A DNA stretch of 6,717 bases from Alkalinema sp. CAN_BIN05 (lineage in GTDB: Bacteria; Cyanobacteriota; Cyanobacteriia; Leptolyngbyales; Leptolyngbyaceae): assembly GCA_026786325.1 (NCBI GenBank), contig JAJAYH010000221.1:1-6717 (forward strand). Reading direction: 5' to 3'. Below, one piece after another: positions 1 through 5,618 of this stretch. A model generated the notes under the pieces. That model had not been told where the DNA came from. It ran no database searches and saw only the letters and a list, made by a program, of their open reading frames with translations. Numbering within the stretch: the stretch's first letter is position 1; every line of letters starts with the position of its first letter. The position numbers were made by a program, and so were the translations under genes.

Positions 1-653
1 AATCCCGCTAAAGAATAGCCCTTCGACATTGTACGCAATACAATTACATTATCGAATTCCTTCACCAAATCGATCGCCGTATAGTCTGCAAAATCAGCAT
101 AGGCTTCATCGATCGCCAGTACTCCCGAGACCTTTTTTGCTAACTCACGTAATTCATTCAAAGGTACACTGTGACCCGATGGACTATTGGGCGATGCAAT
201 GAATGTTACGGCTCCATTTGCGGCGATAAGATCATCGATCGGTAATTTAAAATTTGCGTCATAAGGTACTTCCACAATCTCAGCGGGCTGCATTTCAGAG
301 AGAGTCCGATACAGCACATAGGTCGGCATGGGATAGACCACTTTGCGCGTTTGCCCTTCCGCACAGGACCGAATCAATACATTCAACACATCATCACTAC
401 CATTTCCGACAATTACCCAATCTGCTGGCACATTCAGCGCATCACTCACCGCACTGCAAAAATCCCGCGCAAATGGATCCGGGTATCGCCGGAGAGCTTC
501 ACCAGACACCGATCGTAATGCTTCCATAGCTTGCGGAGACGGCGGATAGGGATTTTCATTGGTGTTGAGTTTGGTGATGGGCGTTCCAGGTCTGGGCTGT
601 TCACCAGGAACGTAACCTTTCATCGCGTCAACAGCGGGGCGGAAGTAACTCAT
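1..653 (-). CDS. hisC: Histidinol-phosphate aminotransferase, N-terminal 217 residues (runs off the left edge)
   Basis: This is a PLP-dependent fold-type I aminotransferase that converts imidazole-acetol phosphate and glutamate to histidinol phosphate in histidine biosynthesis, in the cytoplasm. My translation from ATG at 653 shows the HisC signature blocks in order: LNTNENPYPP (29-38), GNGSDD (83-88, phosphate-loop region), PTYVLYR (110-116), SPNSPSG (154-160, cofactor-binding Asn156), IDEAYADF (181-188, Asp182 for the pyridine nitrogen) and RTMSKGYSLAG (207-217), which carries the Schiff-base lysine Lys211. The frame is open to the edge with no stop. HisC proteins are usually about 350 residues, so roughly the last third lies outside the window. 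ATG 653 is preferred over the internal ATG at 623 because the residues MSYFRPAV before it look like a normal HisC start. No strong ribosome site is visible. A 60-residue membrane-protein gene ends 48 bases upstream on the same strand, so the two may be co-transcribed. The related branch of aromatic aminotransferases cannot be fully excluded. Confidence 0.93.
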   Translation of the reverse strand, partial: MSYFRPAVDAMKGYVPGEQPRPGTPITKLNTNENPYPPSPQAMEALRSVSGEALRRYPDPFARDFCSAVSDALNVPADWVIVGNGSDDVLNVLIRSCAEGQTRKVVYPMPTYVLYRTLSEMQPAEIVEVPYDANFKLPIDDLIAANGAVTFIASPNSPSGHSVPLNELRELAKKVSGVLAIDEAYADFADYTAIDLVKEFDNVIVLRTMSKGYSLAG

Positions 654-701
654 AGGATTTGAAAAAGATGGTTTTGGATGACTATTCTACCTCAAAACTT
701 T

Positions 702-884
702 TTATCCTGGATAGACAAGAGGGCTAGTGAACGAAACGGCATTGCTTGTGGGAGCCATTTCTTCAATTGGTGCGGGTGCAGCCATTTCATTGGGCAGAAA
801 GATCCGCGCACTGGTCGCAATCAATGCCAATCCAAAAATCAAAACAACAATCAATGGCGCAATATATTGACGGAAAAATGCCAT
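702..884 (-). CDS. Small single-pass membrane protein, 60 residues, unknown function
   Basis: I do not recognise a named family. The 60-residue product starts with a short polar head (MAFFRQY), then one strongly hydrophobic segment at about residues 8-24 (IAPLIVVLIFGLALIAT), then Arg27 and a proline- and alanine-rich tail with two Glu-Glu or Glu-Met clusters (MAAPAPIEEMAP, 34-45). The layout fits a one-helix membrane protein with a short soluble tail. It could be a small subunit or assembly factor of a thylakoid or plasma-membrane complex, but that is only inference. The segment is not followed by a convincing signal-peptidase site, so an anchor is more likely than a cleaved signal. The antisense frame over the same bases is rich in Asn, Gln and Lys and looks like a shadow. 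hisC begins 48 bases downstream on the same strand. The upstream ribosome site is weak. Confidence 0.7.
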   Translation of the reverse strand: MAFFRQYIAPLIVVLIFGLALIATSARIFLPNEMAAPAPIEEMAPTSNAVSFTSPLVYPG

Positions 885-1153
885 GGTAAATTCACTAAAT
901 AGGGTGCGATCGTCTATGGACTCAATTTATTATCCTATGGTTACGCAACTTCGGGTAATACGATCGGACTTAGATGGCGTAGACAAGTCCGATCGTCAAG
1001 TTGCGGCTAAGAATATATTCCTGGTCAATCTTGATAGAATCCATCGCTAGCAGAAATTCTTACAAGTAAACTTCTGTTTTGTTTCTAGGAACCTAGGATA
1101 AGCTGAAAATACAGCATAGAGCTTAAGTTTGGTTATTCATTTGGGGTTTGGAG
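885..1153. other. Intergenic region between divergent genes (269 bases), with a nested inverted repeat
   Basis: This gap separates the minus-strand membrane gene from the plus-strand gene at 1154, so it should hold promoters for both directions. I could not pick out a convincing -35/-10 pair on either strand. It contains the nested inverted repeat at 944-1005 (separate entry). It also has a short dyad at 1085-1096 (CTAGG, two bases, CCTAG) about 58 bases before the plus-strand ATG, which could be a protein-binding site. No open frame here looks like a gene. Confidence 0.6.
944..1005. repeat. Nested inverted repeat (12-base inner arms, 8-base outer arms)
   Basis: The inner arms are perfect: 960-971 (ACGATCGGACTT) pairs with 985-996 (AAGTCCGATCGT) across a 13-base loop. 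The outer arms 944-951 (CGCAACTT) and 998-1005 (AAGTTGCG) also pair, leaving an asymmetric internal bulge of 8 bases on the left and one on the right. Each inner arm contains a CGATCG. No T-run follows on either strand, so this is not a standard intrinsic terminator. It could be a dispersed palindromic repeat, a structured leader RNA or an operator. It lies between divergent genes, about 60 bases from the membrane-gene start and 148 bases from the plus-strand gene. Confidence 0.7.
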
Positions 1154-1510
1154 ATGACGCTTGAAGAAAGGGTCAATTGGCAACGTATCGCCTACATTGT
1201 CGAGAGTTATGAGTTGGTGGGGACAGACGGGGAGACCTTTGATGCCCACCTTGCGGAGATGATTAGTACTCACGCTATGCCCATTATTGAGCTGGCGTTT
1301 GCTGAGACTATCTTGGATGTGTGGACGGTTGTTCCGTTGCCACGCGGGGTTTTGTTTTTAGAACATGCGAATAATATTTTGCAAGATTTGAGCGAAAAGG
1401 GTCTTTCTAGTCGCTTGACTCCTGAAGATTTTAAGCAGATTACGGGGCTGGATCCGGCTCCTATTATTCATGCACTCCGATCGCCCACGCCTCAAGCGCC
1501 TGTTTTGTAA
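1154..1510 (+). CDS. Conserved-looking hypothetical protein, 118 residues
   Basis: I do not recognise a characterised domain. The product is acidic to neutral and soluble, with no signal peptide or membrane segment. It appears largely alpha-helical: a helix-like N-terminus (MTLEERVNWQRIAYIVESYE, 1-20), a Gly-Thr-Asp-Gly turn (23-26), a middle helix (FDAHLAEMI), the block PLPRGVLFLEHA (61-72), then TPEDFKQITGLDPAPII (89-105) and a proline-rich tail. Codon use and composition look like a real gene, and the overall pattern resembles small cyanobacterial proteins of unknown function, but that is memory rather than a search. ATG 1154 is chosen over the in-frame TTG at 1148 because GGGG at 1143-1146 sits seven bases before 1154 and is too close to 1148. 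It is the only well-supported plus-strand gene and converges on comF, 49 bases away. I see no hairpin terminator between them. Confidence 0.75.
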   Translation: MTLEERVNWQRIAYIVESYELVGTDGETFDAHLAEMISTHAMPIIELAFAETILDVWTVVPLPRGVLFLEHANNILQDLSEKGLSSRLTPEDFKQITGLDPAPIIHALRSPTPQAPVL

Positions 1511-1559
1511 TCGATATTTTTAATGTTGAGCTGCCCCCGATCGTGATGAATTTATTTCT

Positions 1560-2261
1560 TCAAAATTGGGGCACTTTTTTAGGTATTTTAAGCGTGGGAT
1601 CTAAATGGCCTCGCGCTGTGACGGCTGATCCCCAGATACAGATATTATGATTTTCTAATAACTTAATTGCTGTACGAAGAGTCGCACCTGTGGTGAAAAT
1701 GTCGTCTAGAAGCAGGACGGGCTGATTGGATTTAAAGTTGGGGGCAAGAGAAAAAGCCGATTCTAGATTTTGGGCACGATCGTCAAGACCGAGTTCAGAT
1801 TGTGGCTGGGTTTCACGGATTCGGATGAGGGCGTTGGGTTGGTGACGATAGCCGATTTGACGGGCAAAGCTGCGGGAGATTATTTCAGCTTGGTTGTAGC
1901 CGCGTTGTTTTTCCTTACTTTTGTGCATGGGAATGGGGACGACAAGCAGCCGAGGAAATTTTTGATGGAGCTTCGCGTGGATCCAAGATTTGGCCATTTC
2001 TGTACCTAACCAAGTGCCGATCGCGGGTTGGTTGTTGTATTTGAGCTGTTGGATGATTTGACGCAGGCTGGTGTCGTAGGTTGCCCAGGCAAATAGCGGG
2101 AATGGATGGTGTGTTGAGGGAGGTTCTATTAGGGGCGATCGGATTCCGGTATGAAGTTGGGCTTGGCAAAATGGACAAAAGAATTCTGAACTCGCTCGCT
2201 GACAGCTCTGACAAGATGATTGGAGAAAAAGTTGGGAGATGTGGGATAAAAAGGATTGCAT
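1560..2261 (-). CDS. comF: ComF family phosphoribosyltransferase-like protein, 233 residues
   Basis: ComF-family proteins combine an N-terminal zinc-ribbon with a type I phosphoribosyltransferase fold. They are linked to natural DNA uptake and single-stranded DNA handling in several bacteria, including competent cyanobacteria, but their reaction is not settled. In this protein the paired cysteines C17-x2-C20 and C29-x2-C32 form the zinc-binding knuckles. The family blocks follow in order: QLKYNN (72-77), VPIPMHKSK (108-116), QRGYNQAE (119-126), RAQNLESAF (162-170) and the PRPP-binding loop VLLLDDIFTTGATL (182-195) with its Asp-Asp pair. The length is typical. The frame is open to an in-frame GTG at 2321 (20 more residues), but ATG 2261 places the cysteines where ComF proteins normally have them, so I prefer it. 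No strong ribosome site is visible. The candidate promoter at 2336-2364 would give a leader of about 68 bases. Confidence 0.9.
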   Translation of the reverse strand: MQSFLSHISQLFLQSSCQSCQRASSEFFCPFCQAQLHTGIRSPLIEPPSTHHPFPLFAWATYDTSLRQIIQQLKYNNQPAIGTWLGTEMAKSWIHAKLHQKFPRLLVVPIPMHKSKEKQRGYNQAEIISRSFARQIGYRHQPNALIRIRETQPQSELGLDDRAQNLESAFSLAPNFKSNQPVLLLDDIFTTGATLRTAIKLLENHNICIWGSAVTARGHLDPTLKIPKKVPQF

Positions 2262-2331
2262 AACAAAGCCGCGATCGATAGAGAAAGTCAACTTATAAAC
2301 TTGATGCAATAGGGCGAACACATACGTTTCT

Positions 2332-2436
2332 TCATAATTTAGACGAGTCGAGCAATTGTGTCAAAAGCTTCTCTAAATAGTTAGTATCCCAGCCTACAGT
2401 AATGGTTGGAGAATCACTGAGAATGTATAAATCAGA
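2332..2436 (-). pseudogene. Orphan 34-codon open frame ending in TGA, possible 3' relic of a lost gene
   Basis: From a TAG at 2439-2437, one minus-strand frame stays open for 34 codons and stops with TGA at 2334-2332. The product begins SDLYILSDSPTITVGWD and ends YLEKLLTQLLDSSKL, which has the balanced composition and amphipathic leucine pattern of a real protein C-terminus. It has no start codon and no ribosome site. It begins where the transposase-like reading fades. The simplest reading is the tail of a gene whose front was lost when the insertion sequence arrived or decayed. I do not recognise the family. It could be chance, since 34 codons is short, and the comF promoter overlaps it. Confidence 0.3.
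2336..2364 (-). promoter_or_regulatory. Candidate sigma70-type promoter for comF
   Basis: On the minus strand, a perfect -35 box TTGACA (2364-2359) is followed by exactly 17 bases and then TAAATT (2341-2336), which keeps the key first, second and last bases of a -10 box. Transcription would start near 2329, about 68 bases before the chosen comF ATG at 2261. Spacing and direction fit, but no experiment supports it, and the -10 box matches only four of six positions. Confidence 0.45.
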
Positions 2437-2621
2437 CTACGATTTTTTCCTCGTTCACAAGCTCCTCGGAGTGTTTTCCCATCAATTGCAATGACTTGTC
2501 CCTCTGTGATTTTGAGTTCAATTTATATTCAATACTATATTGAGCAAATGGATCATTGATTGAACTAAAGTGTGTCTCCAGAGTAGATCATTTTCCACTC
2601 ACTATGCTTCGATCGTGGCAC
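2429..2621 (-). pseudogene. Decayed fragment of an ISAs1-family transposase
   Basis: The minus strand encodes, in pieces, the core of an ISAs1 (H-repeat-type, DDE) transposase. Upstream, SKHSEWKMIYSGDTL (2612-2568) resembles the family block that ends IPSHDTL. The next piece, HFSSINDPFAQYSIEY (2572-2525), is one base out of frame and resembles the following FxxINPxxFxxxFIEW block. The frame then returns to that of the first piece: LKITEGQVIAIDGKTLRGA (2516-2460), followed by CERGKNRSLIY. AIDGKTLRG is the hallmark sequence around a catalytic aspartate in this family. The two opposite frameshifts and the in-frame stops (TAG 2567, TAA 2525, TAG 2396) mean it cannot be expressed. Full-length transposases of this family are roughly 300-400 residues, so both the N-terminal third and the C-terminal half are gone. 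It lies between glsA and comF in their direction. Confidence 0.75.
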
Positions 2622-2668
2622 TTAGTCCTATGGCTATTGACTTATTTCAACAGAAATGTAATCTAGAC

Positions 2669-3637
2669 CTAACACCGATCGAACAAATGCAACTTACAAA
2701 TATTTGATAAGTCTTCGCAAACTTTGACACCCCGGACACTATTGCCGTGGACATCTAAAGGTGGTGAAAACACGGCAATTCCCATTTTCCCAGGGACAAC
2801 AGCAATAATCCCACCCGAAACCCCGCTCTTCCCCGGAAGCCCAACCTGATAAGCCCATTCTCCTGCAAAGTTATACATGCCGCAGGTATACATCACACTG
2901 AGCAAATCCCGAACATACTCTGACTCAATGGCCCGAACGCCCGATCGCGGATTAATGCCATTGTTTGCTAACGTCGCGGCCATTAATGCCAAATCTCGAC
3001 AATCTACCAACAGCGCACATTGCTGAAAATATAAATCCAAGGTTTCATCAATCCGATCGTCCATCATTTCAAAGTGTCGCATTAGATGAGCCAACGCCCG
3101 ATTGCGATGTCCCGTGGCGCGTTCCGACATAAAAACCGCTGAATCCACATACAGGTCCCGTCCCGCATAGGCTCTAAATGCATTCAAAATTCGGTTAAGC
3201 CGATCGGTTGCGGTCGGTCCTAGACCATCGGTTGTCGTGTCGCCTTGAATTAGATTAGTCGTGGCGATCGCACCTGCATTGACCATGGGATTATCGGGGC
3301 GTTTTGAATTTTCGTCCAGACGGATGATGGAATTGAACAGATCACCCGTGGGTTCTACGCCAACTTTGGAGAGCAGCATATCTCGACCTCTGTCTTCAAG
3401 CGCCATGCCGTAGGTAAAAACTTTGGAAATCGATTGAATGGTGAACAGTTGCCGATCGTCGCCGACACTCAGCATCTCACCATCTACTGTTGCAATGCAG
3501 ATACTAAAAGCATCAGGATTCATTTTTGCAAGTTCCGGAATGTAGCTCGCAACCGTTCCCGATCGGCAATTTTTGTAACGATCGTGCAGTTGGGTTAGTA
3601 ATTCTAGATCGATTGGATTTATGGAAAAATTAAACAT
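2669..3637 (-). CDS. glsA: Glutaminase A, 322 residues
   Basis: This enzyme hydrolyses glutamine to glutamate and ammonia in the cytoplasm. It belongs to the serine-dependent beta-lactamase-like fold of glutaminases. The nucleophile motif S-I-S-K (Ser69, Lys72) is present. The residues known to contact substrate in this family can all be placed: Asn120 in NPMVNAGAI, Glu172 in SERATG, Asn179 in GHRNRA, Tyr203 in LYFQQC, Tyr255 in TCGMYNF and Val273 in PGKSGVSGG. The length is slightly above the common 305-310 residues. ATG 3637 is chosen over the in-frame TTG at 3646, because only three residues are gained by the TTG and neither start has a clear ribosome site. The gene stands alone, 161 bases from the hydrolase stop, behind a perfect 16-base palindrome at 3658-3673 that could be an operator. 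In cyanobacteria it could help set the glutamine-to-glutamate balance. That role is inferred. Confidence 0.95.
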   Translation of the reverse strand: MFNFSINPIDLELLTQLHDRYKNCRSGTVASYIPELAKMNPDAFSICIATVDGEMLSVGDDRQLFTIQSISKVFTYGMALEDRGRDMLLSKVGVEPTGDLFNSIIRLDENSKRPDNPMVNAGAIATTNLIQGDTTTDGLGPTATDRLNRILNAFRAYAGRDLYVDSAVFMSERATGHRNRALAHLMRHFEMMDDRIDETLDLYFQQCALLVDCRDLALMAATLANNGINPRSGVRAIESEYVRDLLSVMYTCGMYNFAGEWAYQVGLPGKSGVSGGIIAVVPGKMGIAVFSPPLDVHGNSVRGVKVCEDLSNICKLHLFDRC

Positions 3638-3657
3638 AGGATTCAATAAAAATTGCG

Positions 3658-3673
3658 TTCTCTCTAGAGAGAA
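3658..3673. promoter_or_regulatory. Perfect 16-base palindrome before glsA, candidate operator
   Basis: The sequence TTCTCTCTAGAGAGAA is a perfect dyad centred between 3665 and 3666, 21 bases upstream of the glsA ATG. It lies in the leader or promoter zone of glsA and also upstream of the plus-strand lipoprotein-like frame at 3721. A dimeric regulator could bind it. Being purely pyrimidine-purine alternating blocks, it could also be chance. It does not match the NtcA consensus GTA-N8-TAC. Confidence 0.4.
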
Positions 3674-3720
3674 TCACATTAGTAGCGGTATGAGCAGATT
3701 CTAAAGAACTTGGATTTAAT

Positions 3721-3927
3721 ATGAAGTGTGTTATTTTCTCAGGCGCGATCGGATTGGCGTTAGCTGGACTTGTGGGATGTCAATCGCAGCAAACCCAATC
3801 ACCCCGCCATCTGCTTCACCGTCCACCACCAAAGATTGCGCCCCTGCGTTTTCTGCCAATACCAATATTCACAGCCCCACAACAATACCGTCGAATACTC
3901 CGATCGCGCCAATCGGTCCACCAATGA
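3721..3927 (+). CDS. Doubtful lipoprotein-like small frame, 68 residues, mostly antisense to the hydrolase
   Basis: The first 20 residues form a textbook lipoprotein signal: MKCVIFSG start, hydrophobic AIGLALAGLV and the lipobox L17-V18-G19-C20, followed by the polar QSQQTQSP. This part occupies the gap between glsA and the hydrolase stop at 3799. Beyond residue 26 the frame runs antisense to the end of the hydrolase, and the translation becomes Pro- and Arg-rich with no recognisable order. Three readings are possible: a real tiny lipoprotein with a tail that overlaps its neighbour, the front of a larger lipoprotein gene cut off by a rearrangement, or chance. No strong ribosome site precedes the ATG. 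The signal itself looks good, but the gene as a whole is weak. Confidence 0.3.
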   Translation: MKCVIFSGAIGLALAGLVGCQSQQTQSPRHLLHRPPPKIAPLRFLPIPIFTAPQQYRRILRSRQSVHQ

Positions 3928-4911
3928 CTGCATCCGTCTCGGCGACGCACTAGGATAATCCGCCCGATCGTTCGCCACCAGCTTTTCCGGCTCCCAAGGT
4001 TCAGCCTGCGCCTCCGCAATCCAAGCCTCACGCCCATCTCGCACTATTTCCCGTTGCCAACTCTGAAGCTGATCCCAAAACGCCTCTTCTGGCTCCAGAT
4101 ATGCCCCCGAATTCCCCGCCGGAACCTTAGTATAAACATTAAAACCCACCGCATCCGCCACCGCCAAACTATCCCGAACCGCAGGCAGATCTTCCGACAA
4201 CTTCGGGCTTGGTAAATGAATTGCATTGGTTAGTAATATTTTTTGCGATCGCCACAACTGCGATCGGACCAACGCCACCTCACGCCGCACAAAATCCGCA
4301 CTCAAAAACCGCCCGCCCGCAATCTCCAACCGCGTAAACGGTTCATTCTCAATCTGCCAATACTGAATCGCAGGTGCATACCGATAATGCTGAGCCACCG
4401 CATCCACAAACTTCAACGACAACTCGGCCACCGCCGGACTACGCAGATCTAACGCAATTTCCCCCGACTTTGTGTCATACCGATCGTTCACCCACCCTGG
4501 AAAATGAAACTCCGGCCACCGAGGCACCTTCATCCCCACAGCCAACGCCACCGTAATATTGTTGCGATGAGCTTCTTCTAGTAACCAATCCAACTGGGAG
4601 AAATCAAACTGCCCCGGCGATCGTTCAATTTCATTCCAATACGCCCCCACCCGAATCCGAGTCAGACCCAACTGGCAAATTTCCCGAAACGCCGCCTTAT
4701 AATCCACGCCCAAATAATAACATTGCAATGGACTAAACGTCGTGCCCAAATGTGTCGGGCGTTGAAACTTGGGGATCACCGATCGGGTGGGCAAGCCTTG
4801 AGCCGAGCTTTGAGCCGATGCTAACGGAGATCGCCCCATTAACCAAGCTCCAATTCCGCCCATAAGAAACAAATTACGCCGAGTCGACCGCATAGAAAAA
4901 AGGTCTAACAT
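3799..4911 (-). CDS. Tat-exported clan GH-A-like glycoside hydrolase, 370 residues
   Basis: This protein probably cleaves glycosidic bonds outside the cytoplasm; its substrate is unknown. A twin-arginine signal is visible (STRRNLFLMGG, Arg11-Arg12, then a hydrophobic stretch and ASA at 31-33 before the likely cut). The mature part reads as a TIM barrel of the GH5/GH42/GH10 type. An early strand block RIRVGAYWNEIERSPGQFDF (85-104) is followed by VALAVGMKVPRWPE and then QYWQIENEPF (183-192) with the acid/base candidate Glu190. WIAEAQAEPW (297-306) holds the likely nucleophile Glu300. The end is aromatic-rich (LLWGCEYWYWQK, then three Trp). Such frames also occur at 4953, but that start lies inside the terminator of ycf3. 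ATG 4911 has AGAGAG about five bases upstream and keeps a normal Tat n-region, while ATG 4893 has no ribosome site. The gene begins 60 bases after ycf3. GH family assignment needs a profile search. Confidence 0.85.
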   Translation of the reverse strand: MLDLFSMRSTRRNLFLMGGIGAWLMGRSPLASAQSSAQGLPTRSVIPKFQRPTHLGTTFSPLQCYYLGVDYKAAFREICQLGLTRIRVGAYWNEIERSPGQFDFSQLDWLLEEAHRNNITVALAVGMKVPRWPEFHFPGWVNDRYDTKSGEIALDLRSPAVAELSLKFVDAVAQHYRYAPAIQYWQIENEPFTRLEIAGGRFLSADFVRREVALVRSQLWRSQKILLTNAIHLPSPKLSEDLPAVRDSLAVADAVGFNVYTKVPAGNSGAYLEPEEAFWDQLQSWQREIVRDGREAWIAEAQAEPWEPEKLVANDRADYPSASPRRMQSLVDRLARSEYSTVLLWGCEYWYWQKTQGRNLWWWTVKQMAG

Positions 4912-4941
4912 GAATCTCTCTAGATTAAGATGCTTAAGCCT

Positions 4942-4970
4942 AAAAACAAACATGTTCAGAAATATGTTTG
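4942..4970 (-). terminator. Intrinsic terminator of ycf3
   Basis: Directly after the ycf3 stop, the minus strand has CAAACAT (4970-4964), a 10-base loop and ATGTTTG (4953-4947), followed at once by TTTTT (4946-4942). The seven-base stem is AT-rich but perfect, and the T-run is well placed. The structure should end most ycf3 transcripts before the hydrolase gene, whose start at 4911 lies 31 bases further on, so the hydrolase either has its own promoter or depends on read-through. Confidence 0.65.
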
Positions 4971-4971
4971 C

Positions 4972-5493
4972 TTAGAAATAGACATCCATCGTCGATCGGC
5001 CCGTTGTCTTCAACCAGTTCTGCGCCTCAATATAATTATTGGGTGCCAACAAAATTGCCCGCTTCCAATACTCCGCCGCCTGATCAAATAGGTTCTCACC
5101 CACCTCACCCTCGCCGTCCTCTATTGCCTGCTCGCCTTGGTAGTGATAGATCACAGCCACATTGTTCAACGCCTGAGGCATCCGAGGATTAATCTCTAGT
5201 GCCTGATTGTAGTAGCCTAGCGCTTCTTCATGGTCGCCATTACTCGCCTTAATCAAGCCAATATTGTAGAGAATAAAACCCCGATCGTTGGAGTCATCCT
5301 CTAGCTTCAATGCTTCCGCATAGTTGTCCAGCGCTTCTGCATACTCACCATCTGCCTGCGCCGACATGCCATCGCGATAGTACGCAAAGGCTTCTTTTTC
5401 ACGCTTACTAGCTGGAAACACCTTCAAAATGATGTCCGCCATCACCGTAAAGCTTTTATCGATAAAATTATCGTTGCGCTGAGAACGTGGCAT
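4972..5493 (-). CDS. ycf3: Photosystem I assembly protein Ycf3, 173 residues
   Basis: Ycf3 is a tetratricopeptide-repeat chaperone at the thylakoid membrane that brings PsaA and PsaB into the photosystem I core and is needed for stable PSI in cyanobacteria and chloroplasts. The N-terminus MPRSQRNDNFIDKSFTVMAD is the classic Ycf3 start. Three TPR units follow at about 35-68 (AYYRDGMSAQADGEYAEA), 72-105 (FILYNIGLIKASNGDHEEA) and 113-153, the last with the family's acidic insertion (EDGEGEVGEN). The end contains the invariant APNNYIEAQNWLKTTGR. The 173-residue length is standard for the family. ATG 5493 is certain: the frame extends to a TTG at 5520, but the extra nine residues do not match the family. 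The gene has a perfect -10 box upstream and a hairpin terminator downstream, so it is probably a single-gene unit. Confidence 0.97.
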   Translation of the reverse strand: MPRSQRNDNFIDKSFTVMADIILKVFPASKREKEAFAYYRDGMSAQADGEYAEALDNYAEALKLEDDSNDRGFILYNIGLIKASNGDHEEALGYYNQALEINPRMPQALNNVAVIYHYQGEQAIEDGEGEVGENLFDQAAEYWKRAILLAPNNYIEAQNWLKTTGRSTMDVYF

Positions 5494-5537
5494 AGGAAAA
5501 TAAGTGATGAAAGAGGTCAAAGGAATTCGGCTTTCTT

Positions 5538-5568
5538 ATTATATTTCGACTCGGTAGTCTTAAGGCAA
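5538..5568 (-). promoter_or_regulatory. Candidate promoter of ycf3
   Basis: On the minus strand a perfect -10 box TATAAT (5543-5538) lies 44 bases before the ycf3 ATG. The best -35 match is TTGCCT (5568-5563), with a spacer of 19 bases, which is longer than ideal. Transcription would start near 5531, giving a leader of about 38 bases. The -10 box is the stronger part of the evidence. Confidence 0.45.
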
Positions 5569-5618
5569 TCTCTCCAGGAAAAACACGCATTTATTTATGA
5601 ATCAATTTCTCTCAGTTT

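Larger units (their letters stand above)
2262..2668. other. 407-base gap between glsA and comF: IS relic, orphan frame and promoter
   Basis: No intact gene is visible. On the minus strand the middle holds a broken ISAs1-type transposase fragment. It is followed by a 34-codon open frame resembling a protein C-terminus, with a sigma70-like promoter pointing at comF (separate entries). At 2644-2657, just past the glsA stop, a short hairpin (ATTTC, four-base loop, GAAAT) lacks a T-run and is at best a weak terminator. No terminal inverted repeats or target duplication of an insertion sequence could be found. Confidence 0.65.

Noticed and set aside
254..549. Plus-strand open frames over the first 550 bases
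   Set aside because: They are antisense to hisC, whose translation shows clear family motifs. Their own translations have no recognisable order.
678..902. Plus-strand 74-residue frame over the small membrane gene
   Set aside because: It is rich in Asn, Gln and Lys with no domain-like pattern. The opposite strand gives a clean transmembrane helix.
1770..2263. Plus-strand frames opposite comF
   Set aside because: They are shadows of comF, which has zinc-knuckle and PRPP-loop motifs.
2262..2321. N-terminal extension of ComF to GTG 2321
   Set aside because: The added 20 residues do not look like family sequence, and ATG 2261 gives the usual distance to the first cysteine pair.
4912..4953. N-terminal extension of the hydrolase to ATG 4953
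   Set aside because: That ATG lies in the ycf3 terminator stem. ATG 4911 has a purine-rich ribosome site and a normal Tat signal.
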